Shown here: one piece after another, positions 17,640-26,638 of the stretch
Position numbering within the stretch: the first letter of the stretch is position 1
Layout: each line of letters begins with the position of its first letter
Source: Saprospiraceae bacterium
Lineage (GTDB): Bacteria; Bacteroidota; Bacteroidia; Chitinophagales; Saprospiraceae
Reading direction: 5' to 3'
Assembly: GCA_016715105.1 (NCBI GenBank)
Contig: JADKBO010000008.1
Span: 1-64,000, forward strand
Length of the DNA stretch: 64,000 nucleotides
The notes under the pieces: generated by a model
The model's database searches: none
Seen by the model: the letters and a program-made list of their open reading frames with translations, nothing else
What the model was told of the DNA's origin: nothing
Translations under genes and position numbers: made by a program

Positions 17640-18456
17640 ACGAGGGCAAAAAAATTCTCGTTGCAGTTTTTAATATATTTTTTGCAAATAATTGCGAAAC
17701 TGAGTTCATAAAGTGGAAAGTTCATAAAGTTTGAAAGTTCATAAAGTAGAAAGTAAAAAGTTCATAAAGTAGCCATGTTGTAATAAACGCAGAGACGCAG
17801 GGCCCTGCGTCTGTACAAAGTGGAAAGTTCATAAAGTTTGAAAGTAAAAGGTGTCCCGCAGATTGCGCGGATGAACGCAGAAAAAGAAGTCAGCGAAGAT
17901 CTGTGAGATCAGCGGGAAACAAACTCCTGCAGATTGCGCAGATGAATAAACTGAGTTCATAAAGTTTGAAAGTTCATAAAGTAGAAAGTTCATAAAGTGG
18001 AAAGTTCGTAAAGTAAAAAGTCCTAAAGTTCAGGTAGCTGAATTGCTGAATTGCGAAACTGAGTTCATAAAGTGGAAAGTTCATAAAGTGGAATTTATAA
18101 TTGATTCTGAGGTTAACGCAAAATCGTAACCTATTCAAGCCCATTAGGGCCATTCAAGGTTGGTGTACAGGGCTTTGATTTCCCCGAGTTGCACTCATGG
18201 CTATGCACATTGAACCCTTCGGGCACCGACTTATAACCGAGGGAAGCCGTTTGATAAAGGACTTTAAAATAGAACTAAAACTGATCGCTAATTTGCTGAA
18301 TTGGGAACTAGCTGCTTTCCTCCCTCGTAGCTCATGGCTCGTTGCTCGCGGCAAAAAACGGAATCCCAATTTAAAATCTCCATCCTTCAATTTCCACGCA
18401 AAGCTGCCCACTGAAAACTGAGAGCTGAGAGCTGAAAACTGAAAGCTCAAAGCCGA
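17640..18456. repeat. Intergenic block of dispersed short repeats
   Basis: From 17697 to about 18092 the unit GTTCATAAAGT(GG/TT/AG)AAA recurs more than ten times, interrupted by a copy of a longer dispersed repeat (17750-17822). Another insert (about 17850-17950) has two copies of CAGATTGCGCNGATGAA with AGATCAGCGGGAAA between. The right end (18323-18456) contains CTCGTAGCTCATGGCTCG and arrays of CTGAAAACTGAGAGCTGA, which recur near 31450 and 60480-60560. The open frames here are repeat artefacts; I see no gene. Confidence 0.75.
17751..17822 (+). repeat. Dispersed repeat copy 1 with 20-bp perfect palindrome
   Basis: A segment of about 68 bp, from GTAAAAAGTTCATAAAGTAG through GCCATGTTGTAATAAACGCA to TGTACAAAGT, is present in exact inverted form at about 29788-29860. 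At its centre is the perfect palindrome AGACGCAGGGCCCTGCGTCT (17793-17812). Confidence 0.8.
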
Positions 18457-19599
18457 CTAGTCCTTCAAAATATTTCTGGCAATGACAATTTTCTGAATCT
18501 CACTTGTCCCTTCCCCAATTGTGCATAACTTGGAATCACGGTAAAACTTCTCAACGGGATAATCTTTGGTATAACCATAACCGCCAAAAACCTGGACGGC
18601 ATCTGTAGCAATTTCAACACAAATTTCTGAAGCGTAATACTTGGCCATTGCAGATTGAGTAGTTACTGATTCTCCATGATTTTTCATATCAGCAGCTTTT
18701 CTGGTCATCAATTCTGCTGCTTGAATTTTAGTAGCCATATCAGCTAATTTGAAAGAGATGGCCTGAAACTCACAAATGGCTTTTCCAAATTGCTGGCGCT
18801 CTTTGCTATATTTTAAAGCCGCTTCATATGCACCTTTTGCAATACCTAATGAAAGAGCTGCGATGCTGATTCTACCTCCATCTAAGATTTTCATCGACTG
18901 AACAAAACCTTCACCTTCGACGCCCAAAACTTGGCTCTCATGAATTCTACAATCGGTAAATATCATCTCGGCAGTTTCAGAAGCACGCATTCCAAGCTTA
19001 TTTTCCTTTTTTCCAGCAGCAAAACCAGGAGTTCCTCTTTCTACAATAAAAGCGGTAATGCCTCTGCTGTCCAATAAATCCCCAGTTCTAGCAAGCACAA
19101 CTGCAACGTCACCAGATTTCCCGTGGGTAATCCAGTTTTTGGCACCATTCAGAATATAATGATCTCCATCTTTTACAGCAACCGTTTTCATCCGCATGGC
19201 ATCGCTTCCAGTGTTTGCTTCTGTGAGACCCCAAGCGCCTATCCATTCTCCTGTAGCTAATTTTGGTAAATATTTATGTTTTTGGGCTTCAGATCCAAAG
19301 GATAAAATGTGGTTGGTGCAAAGTGAATTATGGGCGGCTACTGATAAGCCAATAGAACCACATACTTTAGCAATTTCCACAATGATGCTGATATATTCTT
19401 GATATCCCAAACCAGAGCCTCCGTAAGCTTCTGGAACCAAGACTCCTAAGAATCCTAAATGGCCCATTTCATGGAATAAATCTTTGGGGAAATGTTGACT
19501 CTCGTCCCATTCCATTACGTGAGGTAATATGCTATTTTGAGCAAATTCCTTTGCAGATTGTTCGATCAGATGAAGATTTTCTATAGACTCGGCGATCAT
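18457..19599 (-). CDS. Acyl-CoA dehydrogenase (FAD-dependent)
   Basis: The 380-residue protein has the full acyl-CoA dehydrogenase layout. The N-terminal helical domain (LHLIEQSAKEFAQNSILPHV) is followed by the FAD-binding beta domain (WGLTEANTGSDAMRMKTVA, NWITHGKSGDVAVV). The C-terminal helical domain has RQQFGKAICEFQAISFKLAD, DAVQVFGGYGYTKDYPVEKF and YRDSKLCTIGEGTSEIQKIV. The Glu of GEGTSEIQ is in the position of the catalytic base of short/medium-chain enzymes. It oxidises an acyl-CoA to the enoyl-CoA, probably short- or branched-chain. It is monocistronic with its own promoter at 19686-19716 and is followed by repeat sequence rather than another gene. Confidence 0.93.
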   Translation of the reverse strand: MIAESIENLHLIEQSAKEFAQNSILPHVMEWDESQHFPKDLFHEMGHLGFLGVLVPEAYGGSGLGYQEYISIIVEIAKVCGSIGLSVAAHNSLCTNHILSFGSEAQKHKYLPKLATGEWIGAWGLTEANTGSDAMRMKTVAVKDGDHYILNGAKNWITHGKSGDVAVVLARTGDLLDSRGITAFIVERGTPGFAAGKKENKLGMRASETAEMIFTDCRIHESQVLGVEGEGFVQSMKILDGGRISIAALSLGIAKGAYEAALKYSKERQQFGKAICEFQAISFKLADMATKIQAAELMTRKAADMKNHGESVTTQSAMAKYYASEICVEIATDAVQVFGGYGYTKDYPVEKFYRDSKLCTIGEGTSEIQKIVIARNILKD

Positions 19600-19685
19600 T
19601 GACTAGTTTTTGTACGTTACATTCAACACCAAAACGTAGATTCTGTTTTAAAAAATACAATTTTAGCGTTCATTTTTAGGTCGGG

Positions 19686-19716
19686 CAAAAGTAAGGTTTT
19701 GATTAAGATTTCAAAA
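19686..19716 (-). promoter_or_regulatory. Bacteroidota-type promoter of the acyl-CoA dehydrogenase gene
   Basis: On the minus strand TTTTG (19712-19716) is followed after 18 bases by TACTTTTG (19686-19693). This matches the -33 TTTG / -7 TAnnTTTG consensus for the primary sigma factor of Bacteroidota. It lies about 90 bases before the start codon at 19599. Confidence 0.7.
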
Positions 19717-19947
19717 CTTACAAATGATCAACTTATAAATGTAAGGAAAAAATGTCCATACAGCAGACAAGAATATTACAAACTTTTCAATTGTTGTACT
19801 TGGAATAATACTATTTGCACAATTGGGAATATTGTTCTTTTGAACTAAAGAAAGATACTCTAAATGAAATAGTTTACTGATTCAACTGCCCCATCAGGTG
19901 TAGACTTAAAATTGAGGAGTTAAGCGATAAATAACTCAAAACAATAA

Positions 19948-20418
19948 TTAGACCGCTCTTCTACTGGGCGTTTTCATGGTCAACCATTTATCCAAATAAG
20001 TTAAAATGGCGATGGACCCACTGATCAAAGCGATTGTCAAAACATAATCGAATGGAATGCTGAGAATTCTCAGGCTTCCAATATTTGCTTGATTGGATAC
20101 CGCATTGATGATGAAAATAAAAATTGCCGCCAAGCCCAAAACGCTGAATAAAAGTGAGTTTTTAAAGGATTTGATCCTTGCTGTTTGAGCGAGGATAGAT
20201 TGAGGGGCAAGACTTCTTTTTAGTTTATTTTTGAGGGAAGAAGGAGCTTTGATTAGTTCATCATTGGTAAATTGTTGATGAACTAAGAGATTGTTTTCAT
20301 AAAAAAGTCTGGCTTCCTCTTCCTGCAAGAGCAATAATTCTACCTCCCTCCTTTCTTCTGAAGATAGAAAACCGTCGATGAGACGCAACACCAATTCTTG
20401 TTTTTCTTCTTTCATCAT
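19948..20418 (-). CDS. Putative anti-sigma factor, membrane-bound
   Basis: The cytoplasmic N-terminus (EEKQELVLRLIDGFLSSEER REVELLL...) resembles the helical anti-sigma domain that holds an ECF sigma factor. Two membrane segments follow (SLLFSVLGLAAIFIFIINAV and FDYVLTIALISGSIAILTYL). Its ATG overlaps the stop of the sigma-factor gene upstream (20415-20418), so the two are translationally coupled, as is usual for sigma/anti-sigma pairs. The protein lacks a zinc-binding HxxxCxxC motif. The signal it senses is unknown. Confidence 0.65.
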   Translation of the reverse strand: MMKEEKQELVLRLIDGFLSSEERREVELLLLQEEEARLFYENNLLVHQQFTNDELIKAPSSLKNKLKRSLAPQSILAQTARIKSFKNSLLFSVLGLAAIFIFIINAVSNQANIGSLRILSIPFDYVLTIALISGSIAILTYLDKWLTMKTPSRRAV

Positions 20419-20945
20419 CTTTGTAAACTAATTTTTTGACTCAAAAGTTTTCTTGCTCTAAACAATCTTGTTTTTATATTTTCCTCATTCAGGCCTGTAA
20501 TTTCCGAAACTTCTTTGACTTTACACTCTTCTAAGTAATATAATCTCATCAAAAGCGCATCATCCGGGGATAAATAGGAAAGCAATTTCTGAACAATTAA
20601 CTGATTTTCACTGGCATCTATTCCATCATTGAGATCATCGTGACCAATACTTTCGTGGTTTTGATTGATTTCATCAAATGTTTTTCTAGCCCTGATTTTA
20701 TCTATACAAGAACGATAAGTAATGGCATAAATCCAGGATTTAATACTGGTGCCTTCATTGAGGTCATTGATTTTCTGGATGACCTTCATCAAAACATCAT
20801 TGACAACTTCCTCAGCATCAGCAACGTTTCTCAAAGTTTTTATGGCCAAACTGTAAACGTAATCTGTATACTCATCCACCATTTGCCTGATGGCATTAGG
20901 GTTGTTATTTTTTAAACCGGATATAAGGTCAAGCTGCGAGAGCAT
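20415..20945 (-). CDS. ECF-type RNA polymerase sigma factor (sigma-70 family)
   Basis: The 176-residue protein has sigma region 2 (MVDEYTDYVYSLAIKTLRNV ADAEEVVNDVLMKVIQKIND, IKSWIYAITYRSCIDKIRAR). After a short acidic linker comes region 4 with a helix-turn-helix (LMRLYYLEECKVKEVSEITG, LNEENIKTRLFRARKLL). It directs polymerase to a private promoter set and is probably inhibited by the overlapping downstream membrane protein. The start ATG at 20945 fits the usual N-terminus of the family. Confidence 0.92.
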   Translation of the reverse strand: MLSQLDLISGLKNNNPNAIRQMVDEYTDYVYSLAIKTLRNVADAEEVVNDVLMKVIQKINDLNEGTSIKSWIYAITYRSCIDKIRARKTFDEINQNHESIGHDDLNDGIDASENQLIVQKLLSYLSPDDALLMRLYYLEECKVKEVSEITGLNEENIKTRLFRARKLLSQKISLQR

Positions 20946-21056
20946 TCAGTTTACATTGTTGTAGAGGATAGACGAAGCTAATTAAATTACGGTTGCAATT
21001 TGTGAGTTTTATTTTTTTCTCTTTTGACTTTCCTTATTTTTAGCACAAATTTTAAT

Positions 21057-22148
21057 ATGCCATATATTACAGCTCGCAAGGTTTTTACCAACGATGGAGT
21101 TTTACACAAACAAGCCATTCATTTTGAAAATGGCAAAATTTCAAGATTAGAAAATTGGAAGGGAGATTTTGATTTTGAAAATATAGCTCCTGCACTATTC
21201 GACACACACATCAATGGGGGAGCAAATTATTACTTCACCTCCAAACCTGATTTCGAAACACTGCATGATATGGCTGCTGCATCTCACCAATCAGGAACAT
21301 TTTATTTATTACCTGCATTGATAACATCTTCTATTGATAACATCTTACATGCTTTATCATCGGCAAAAGATTTCATGGCCCAAAATCCAAACAGTGGCAT
21401 TTTAGGTATTCATTTAGAAGGGCCATATTTGCATCCGAGCAAGAGAGGGGCGCACCTTGAAAAGTACCTCAGGAAACCGGATGATGATGAAATTGCTCAA
21501 ATATTGGAAGTTGGAAAAGAGGTCATAAAAATATGGACAATAGCGCCAGAACTTTTTACAGATCGGCAATTAAAAACCATCATGGAAAGTGGTATTACCT
21601 TATCTGTGGGCCACTCCAATGCAACTTTTGAGCAGGCAAATCATGCTTTCGACTTAGGAATATCCTTGGTTACTCATTTATACAATGCCATGTCTGCTTT
21701 CCACCATCGCAATCCAGGTTTAGTCGGAGCAGCATTATTACATCCAAAAGTTTGGGCCCCGATCATTTTGGACGGAAAACACTGTCATTTTGGATCTGCA
21801 CAAATGGCTTATTTGGCAAAAAAAGATAAACTTTTCTTGATCTCAGATGCCTTATTTTTAGGGAGAATAAAGCAAAGTTTTCAATGGGAAGAATTCGATG
21901 CCGAATTGCAGAATGGAGAATACATCAATTCAGAAGGCAACCTGGCAGGTTCTGCTATTTCTCTTCCAGAAGCCATTATTAATGCCGTTAATCATTTAAA
22001 TACTCCACTAGAAACAGCTATTGAAATGGCCAGTTTGAGACCTGCAATGGCATTGGGTTTAGATCATAAAATGGGAAAAATTGCCTTGAATTATCCAGCT
22101 AACTTCCTTGCTTTTGACTATAATTTGACAAACTTTAGGTGTATTTAA
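21057..22148 (+). CDS. nagA: N-acetylglucosamine-6-phosphate deacetylase
   Basis: I chose the ATG at 21057 (MPYITARKVFTNDG) because it matches the normal family start; 11 upstream codons from 21024 are unlikely. The amidohydrolase-fold protein (363 residues) has ALFDTHINGG, GIHLEGPYLHPSKRGAH with the metal-binding Glu, LSVGHSNATFEQA and VTHLYNAMSAFHHRNPG with the metal/substrate histidines, and ISDALFLG with the catalytic Asp. It converts GlcNAc-6-P to GlcN-6-P and acetate in amino-sugar use or cell-wall recycling. It stands alone, divergent from the sigma-factor gene, with no nagB in the window. The sequence TTATTTTTAG about 20 bases upstream is a weak -7 candidate. Confidence 0.9.
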   Translation: MPYITARKVFTNDGVLHKQAIHFENGKISRLENWKGDFDFENIAPALFDTHINGGANYYFTSKPDFETLHDMAAASHQSGTFYLLPALITSSIDNILHALSSAKDFMAQNPNSGILGIHLEGPYLHPSKRGAHLEKYLRKPDDDEIAQILEVGKEVIKIWTIAPELFTDRQLKTIMESGITLSVGHSNATFEQANHAFDLGISLVTHLYNAMSAFHHRNPGLVGAALLHPKVWAPIILDGKHCHFGSAQMAYLAKKDKLFLISDALFLGRIKQSFQWEEFDAELQNGEYINSEGNLAGSAISLPEAIINAVNHLNTPLETAIEMASLRPAMALGLDHKMGKIALNYPANFLAFDYNLTNFRCI

Positions 22149-22193
22149 TGAAACAAAAAGCCTGCAGATAGATTTTAACTTTTAGTTTGATAC

Positions 22194-23264
22194 CTATTGA
22201 ATGACTTTATTGATTTTCACCCACAATTCATTATCAAAATCTGAGGCGGCAAAATTTGGTTTAAGTGGGAAAGCAGCTTCACCCATTCTTACAATGATCA
22301 TGTTTTTACTTGGAATAAGATATAGCCTTTGATCTTCAGCACCCATTGCAGCGTACAAATCAGCAGGAGCTGCAGGTATCAATGTAGAATTGTAAACTTC
22401 TTGCCCACCAGGTAACATAAATTTGCTTTTTCCATTTAGCCACCAAAGGTATCCGTATGATGGATTGATGTCTTGGGAAGTTTTAGTTGCATCAAAAAGG
22501 AAAGCTTCTGGAATGATCTGAGTGTCTTCCCATTTACCTTTATTCTGTGCTAAAATTCCAAAACGCGCCATACTTCTTGCACTGCTATGATACAATCTGA
22601 AAATGACCCCATGCTTCCAAAATCCATCCATTCCTATTTTATCCTTAATCTTTTGATTGAAATAATCATCATAAGATTTATTTGAAGTTTCAGCAACGAC
22701 ATCCATCAATTTCTGGAAAATATTGTGATAAGCCCATCGTGTACCTGCATCTGCTTTATACACCAATTTTGAAGGCAGTGTCAATTGACTTTCTTCATCA
22801 TCTATGCCTGATGTCATAGTGAGTAAGTGTTTGACTTTGATAAGGTTTTCCTTTTCTTCAGGAGCTGAAGTCCATTTTTTGCCAATATAATCACTGACGC
22901 TGTTGTTGATATTGAGTAGACCTTCTTCTTGTGCGATGCCAGTCAAAGAACTCACTAAAGTTTTACCAGCACTATTCCATTGCCAAGTGCTTGTGGGTGT
23001 ATGCCCATCAAAATATTCTTCGACAACTATTCTTCCATTGACCAAAATCATAAAAGATTTGGTCCGTTTTTCAGCCAAATATACTTTTAATTCTGCAAGA
23101 CCTGATCGACTCCATCCCTGACTTTCTATTGATAAAGTATCCCAATCTGTTTTTCCTATCGGCGGAAAATAATAAGATTTATCTTCGGTTTGAACGGGGT
23201 CTTCTTTCATACAACCAGCCAGCAAAACTAAAGCAGCTACAAATGCAAATATTTTGAAATTCAT
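22194..23264 (-). CDS. Serine hydrolase of the beta-lactamase/penicillin-binding (class C) family, lipoprotein
   Basis: The N-terminus is a lipoprotein signal (LVLLAGC, Cys18). The serine beta-lactamase fold is shown by WNSAGKTLVSSLTG, with the SxxK nucleophile motif, and by WAYHNIFQKLMDVV, with the YxN motif. Other family blocks are LNINNSVSDYIGKKWTS, VKHLLTMTSGIDDEE and YGYLWWLNGKSK. The length of 356 residues is typical of class-C-like esterases or peptidases that are not true beta-lactamases. It would act in the periplasm. It is convergent with nagA and has no clear operon partner. Confidence 0.88.
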   Translation of the reverse strand: MNFKIFAFVAALVLLAGCMKEDPVQTEDKSYYFPPIGKTDWDTLSIESQGWSRSGLAELKVYLAEKRTKSFMILVNGRIVVEEYFDGHTPTSTWQWNSAGKTLVSSLTGIAQEEGLLNINNSVSDYIGKKWTSAPEEKENLIKVKHLLTMTSGIDDEESQLTLPSKLVYKADAGTRWAYHNIFQKLMDVVAETSNKSYDDYFNQKIKDKIGMDGFWKHGVIFRLYHSSARSMARFGILAQNKGKWEDTQIIPEAFLFDATKTSQDINPSYGYLWWLNGKSKFMLPGGQEVYNSTLIPAAPADLYAAMGAEDQRLYLIPSKNMIIVRMGEAAFPLKPNFAASDFDNELWVKINKVIQ

Positions 23265-23395
23265 CTTGAAATAGGTTTTTGCATTAGACTTTATTTTTGT
23301 TTAAAGGTTTAAAGAGTATCATCTCAAGATTTTTTCTAAACCTGTCAGAAAGAGGCTTCTGCTTACTCTTACTCTTATTTATCAGTCACTGGCAA

Positions 23396-24256
23396 TCAAT
23401 TAAGGCCATATTTGCTGTTTTTTAGGAAAACAATACATTGATCAAATATCAATTTATCATGACTTAGCCTTTTTTTGATGACTTCCGGATAAGCTGAAGT
23501 ATCGAAAAAAGAAGGAGCAAAAGCAATCCCTTTTTTGAGACTTACAAAATGACACAATAGTTCCAGGGAGGAAACTTCCTGGACAATGTGTCCAGATCGG
23601 GCAAAGCCAGCGTTTTTGCAAAATTGCTCGATCACTTCATAAATAGGATGTAAATTAGCTTTTATCTCGACCCAATTTTCATCGCGCAATTCAGATAATT
23701 CCAGGCTTTCTTTTTGGGCCAATGGATGATCAGCGTGCATCAAAATTTGCAATTCACTATCCTTCAAAAGAATAGAATCCAAAAGTGGATCGATCAATGG
23801 TTTTATGCTGATGCCAAAATTAATATGACCATTCAGAACCGCCTCTTGAACATCCAAATGCGTTCGATACTCTTCTAGGTTGAATACGGAATTTGGAAAT
23901 TTATCCGTCAACAACTTTATGGTATCCACAATACGTTGATTATGTATCATATGATAGGAACCAAGGCGGATCACATTCTGCTGGTCTTGTTTTGATTGGA
24001 CATTTGCTTTTGCCCTTTCAGCCAAGTCCAGGATTTTCTTTGCATCTTTCAGGAAAATCTTGCCAGTTTCTGTGAGTTCAACAATTCTATTTTTTTTCCT
24101 TTTGTTTTTATCGAATAATGCAACACCCAATTCCTTTTCTAAGTGCAAAATTTGTTGACTCAATGCAGATTGGGAAACAAAAAGCTTTTGAGCCGCTTTC
24201 ACAAACTGCCCTTCTTGTGCCACAGAAACAAAATATTTTAATTGTCTAATCTCCAC
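23396..24256 (-). CDS. LysR-family transcriptional regulator, likely of tyrosine catabolism
   Basis: The N-terminal winged helix reads MEIRQLKYFVSVAQEGQFVK AAQKLFVSQSALSQQILHLE and is followed by the helix linker and an effector-binding domain. The 286-residue length is slightly short but complete. It is divergent from hppD with only about 90 bases between the starts, the usual layout for a LysR activator and its target. Its promoter box TACTTTTG (24277-24284, minus) and a 7+4+7 palindrome (24315-24332) lie in that gap. Control of the hppD-hmgA-fahA-hydroxylase genes is inferred from position. Confidence 0.88.
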   Translation of the reverse strand: MEIRQLKYFVSVAQEGQFVKAAQKLFVSQSALSQQILHLEKELGVALFDKNKRKKNRIVELTETGKIFLKDAKKILDLAERAKANVQSKQDQQNVIRLGSYHMIHNQRIVDTIKLLTDKFPNSVFNLEEYRTHLDVQEAVLNGHINFGISIKPLIDPLLDSILLKDSELQILMHADHPLAQKESLELSELRDENWVEIKANLHPIYEVIEQFCKNAGFARSGHIVQEVSSLELLCHFVSLKKGIAFAPSFFDTSAYPEVIKKRLSHDKLIFDQCIVFLKNSKYGLN

Positions 24257-24276
24257 AAGTATTAGTTTTACTTATA

Positions 24277-24284
24277 CAAAAGTA
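24277..24284 (-). promoter_or_regulatory. -7 box (TACTTTTG) of the LysR-family gene
   Basis: The minus strand reads TACTTTTG, an exact match to TAnnTTTG, 20 bases before the start codon at 24256. Confidence 0.55.
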
Positions 24285-24314
24285 GAAAATACTATTTGAT
24301 CTGTGCTTTAAAAG

Positions 24315-24332
24315 TTTGGACCTTTGTCCAAA
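24315..24332. promoter_or_regulatory. Palindromic operator candidate between lysR-type gene and hppD
   Basis: TTTGGAC-CTTT-GTCCAAA is a perfect 7-bp inverted repeat with a 4-base centre in the divergent promoter region. It sits 12 bases before the hppD start. LysR sites are usually T-N11-A dyads, and this dyad fits loosely, so it may be the operator or a leader hairpin. Confidence 0.4.
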
Positions 24333-24343
24333 GAAATATTCTT

Positions 24344-25471
24344 ATGATGATTGATCAAGTAGTTAAAGCAAAACATATCGAAGCCGAATTCTTGCCACTC
24401 TTGGGCACTGACCACATCGAATTTTATGTAGGAAATGCAAAACAGTCGGCATACTTTTATGAAAAGACCTTTGGTTTTGAAATAATTGGATTCAAAGGCC
24501 CAGAAACAGGGTGCAAAGACCATGTGAGTTATCTTTTGAGACAAGGAAAAATAAACCTTGTGCTTACTGCCTCATTGCAACCAAATTCTGAAATTGCCAA
24601 ACATGTTTATACTCATGGAGATGGTGTAAAAGTTTTAGCACTCACAGTGGATGATGCAAAAGATGCATATTTTCAAACCATAAAAAGAGGAGCTATTAGT
24701 GTCAGAGAACCTTTTACTTTGGAGGATGAATTTGGAAAGGTAACCATGGCTTCGATCAAAACTTATGGAGAAACCATTCACACTTTTGTAGAACGCAAAG
24801 ATTTCTCTGGGCTCTTTATGCCTGGTTTTGTTCCTCGAAGTTCGGGTGCATTTTCAAAATCTGTAGGCCTCAAACACATCGATCACTGTGTAGGTAATGT
24901 TGGTGAAGGGGAAATGAATAAGTGGGTGAAGTTTTATGAGGACGTCATGGGTTTCAAATTGCTGGTCACTTTTGATGATCATGACATCTCAACAGAATAC
25001 ACAGCGCTCATGTCTAAAGTTGTTGCTAATGGAAATGGCTACATCAAATTCCCTATCAATGAACCTGCAGATGGACTTAAGAAATCCCAGATAGAAGAAT
25101 ACCTCGATTTTTATCAAGGTGCTGGCGTACAACACATTGCAGTTGCTACGGATGACATCATAAGCACTGTGACGGAACTCAGAAAACGAGGTGTTGAATT
25201 TTTGTATGTGCCAGAAGTATATTATGAAGATCTCACTATGCGCATAGGAAAAATCCAAGAAGACATGGAAAGATTGAAAGCTTTGAATATATTAGTAGAT
25301 CGAGACGAAGAGGGTTATTTATTGCAAATATTCACTAAACCTGTAGAGGATAGGCCTACCCTATTTTTTGAAATCATTCAAAGAAGAGGTGCTCAATCTT
25401 TTGGAAAAGGCAATTTCAAAGCCCTTTTTGAAGCCCTCGAACATGAACAAGCACTCAGAGGAAACCTTTAA
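24344..25471 (+). CDS. hppD: 4-hydroxyphenylpyruvate dioxygenase
   Basis: I chose the start MMIDQVVKAKHIEAEFLPL at 24344; the 16 codons before it are not conserved-looking and overlap the palindrome. Two vicinal-oxygen-chelate halves are visible: TDHIEFYVGNAKQSAYFYEK in the first and LKHIDHCVGNVG, VQHIAVATDDI and LFFEIIQRRGAQSFGKGNFK in the second. These supply the two His and one Glu iron ligands. The enzyme turns 4-hydroxyphenylpyruvate into homogentisate. The next gene, hmgA, starts 12 bases downstream, and the cluster continues with fahA and an aromatic amino acid hydroxylase. Confidence 0.95.
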   Translation: MMIDQVVKAKHIEAEFLPLLGTDHIEFYVGNAKQSAYFYEKTFGFEIIGFKGPETGCKDHVSYLLRQGKINLVLTASLQPNSEIAKHVYTHGDGVKVLALTVDDAKDAYFQTIKRGAISVREPFTLEDEFGKVTMASIKTYGETIHTFVERKDFSGLFMPGFVPRSSGAFSKSVGLKHIDHCVGNVGEGEMNKWVKFYEDVMGFKLLVTFDDHDISTEYTALMSKVVANGNGYIKFPINEPADGLKKSQIEEYLDFYQGAGVQHIAVATDDIISTVTELRKRGVEFLYVPEVYYEDLTMRIGKIQEDMERLKALNILVDRDEEGYLLQIFTKPVEDRPTLFFEIIQRRGAQSFGKGNFKALFEALEHEQALRGNL

Positions 25472-25483
25472 ATAAAGAAAAAG

Positions 25484-26638
25484 ATGCCTTTCTATCACAC
25501 TTTGGGTCAAATACCAGCCAAAAGACATACTCAGTTTAGAAAAGCTGATGGCTCTTTGTATTATGAGCAGCTCTTTGGTACGATTGGTTTTGATGGTATG
25601 TCCTCCTTGATGTATCACCTGCACCGCCCAACCATGGTCGTTGATATATTGGGACAAAGAGATATAAATCCAAAAATTGCTGTAAAAAATGACATTAAAG
25701 CACGATTACTGGAAGGCTTTAACATCCAAGCAGAAGCAGATTTTCTTGATAGTCGCAAAACCCTTTTTGTAAATAAGGATGTGCACGTTGGATTGGCTAG
25801 TCCATTTGAATTGACCAGTGATTATTTCTTTAAAAATGCTGATGCTGATGAGTTGTGGTTTGTCCATGAAGGAAGTGGAACTTTGAAAACACAATTTGGA
25901 CAAATCCCTTTTGAAGTCGGTGATTATCTTCTCCTTCCACGAGGCATGATTTACCAATTTGAATTTAATTCAAGTGCCAATCGTTTGTTGTTTATTGAGT
26001 CCTTTGTACCAATTTACACACCTAAAAGATATAGAAATCACTTTGGTCAGCTGCTCGAACACAGCCCATATTGCGAACGAGATATCAAGTTACCAAAGGA
26101 TTTAGAGACTAGAGATGAAAGCGGAAATTTTATCATAAAAATCAAAAAGCAAGGTATTCTTTATGATGTTGCATATGGTCACCACCCTTTTGATGTAGTT
26201 GGCTGGGACGGGTATAATTTTCCGTATGGTTTTTCTATTTATAACTTTGAACCTATCACGGGGCGCATCCATCAACCACCTCCAGTGCATCAAACATTTG
26301 AAACTACGGCTTTTGTGGTTTGTTCTTTTGTCCCTCGAATTTATGATTATCATCCGCTCAGCATACCTGCTCCTTACCATCATTCCAATATAGATTCTGA
26401 CGAATTGATCTATTACGTAGATGGCGATTTCATGAGCAGAAATAACATCGCGAAAGGAAACTTAACCTTACATCCTGGTGGCATTCCACATGGCCCTGCT
26501 CCTGGAGCTTACGAGCGAAGTATTGGCCAAAAAGAAACTCAAGAATTGGCAGTAATGATCGACACTTTCAAACCATTGATGTTGACAGAGGACGCCCTTA
26601 AAATTGACGATGGTAAATATTATAAATCTTGGATATGA
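25484..26638 (+). CDS. hmgA: Homogentisate 1,2-dioxygenase
   Basis: The cupin-type enzyme of 384 residues opens the homogentisate ring to maleylacetoacetate. Visible signatures are DELWFVHEGSGTLKTQFGQI and GDYLLLPRGMIYQF in the first cupin, and PYHHSNIDSDELIYYVDGDF and LHPGGIPHGPAPGAYERS, whose His, Glu and His coordinate iron. The stop codon overlaps the fahA start (ATGA at 26635-26638), so the two are translationally coupled. It follows hppD by 12 bases. Confidence 0.95.
   Translation: MPFYHTLGQIPAKRHTQFRKADGSLYYEQLFGTIGFDGMSSLMYHLHRPTMVVDILGQRDINPKIAVKNDIKARLLEGFNIQAEADFLDSRKTLFVNKDVHVGLASPFELTSDYFFKNADADELWFVHEGSGTLKTQFGQIPFEVGDYLLLPRGMIYQFEFNSSANRLLFIESFVPIYTPKRYRNHFGQLLEHSPYCERDIKLPKDLETRDESGNFIIKIKKQGILYDVAYGHHPFDVVGWDGYNFPYGFSIYNFEPITGRIHQPPPVHQTFETTAFVVCSFVPRIYDYHPLSIPAPYHHSNIDSDELIYYVDGDFMSRNNIAKGNLTLHPGGIPHGPAPGAYERSIGQKETQELAVMIDTFKPLMLTEDALKIDDGKYYKSWI

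Noticed and set aside
18154..18450. Overlapping open frames on both strands in the 18.2-18.45 kb repeat area
   Set aside because: Their translations consist of repeat-derived Ser/Gln/Phe strings, and the same DNA repeats recur near other gene ends.
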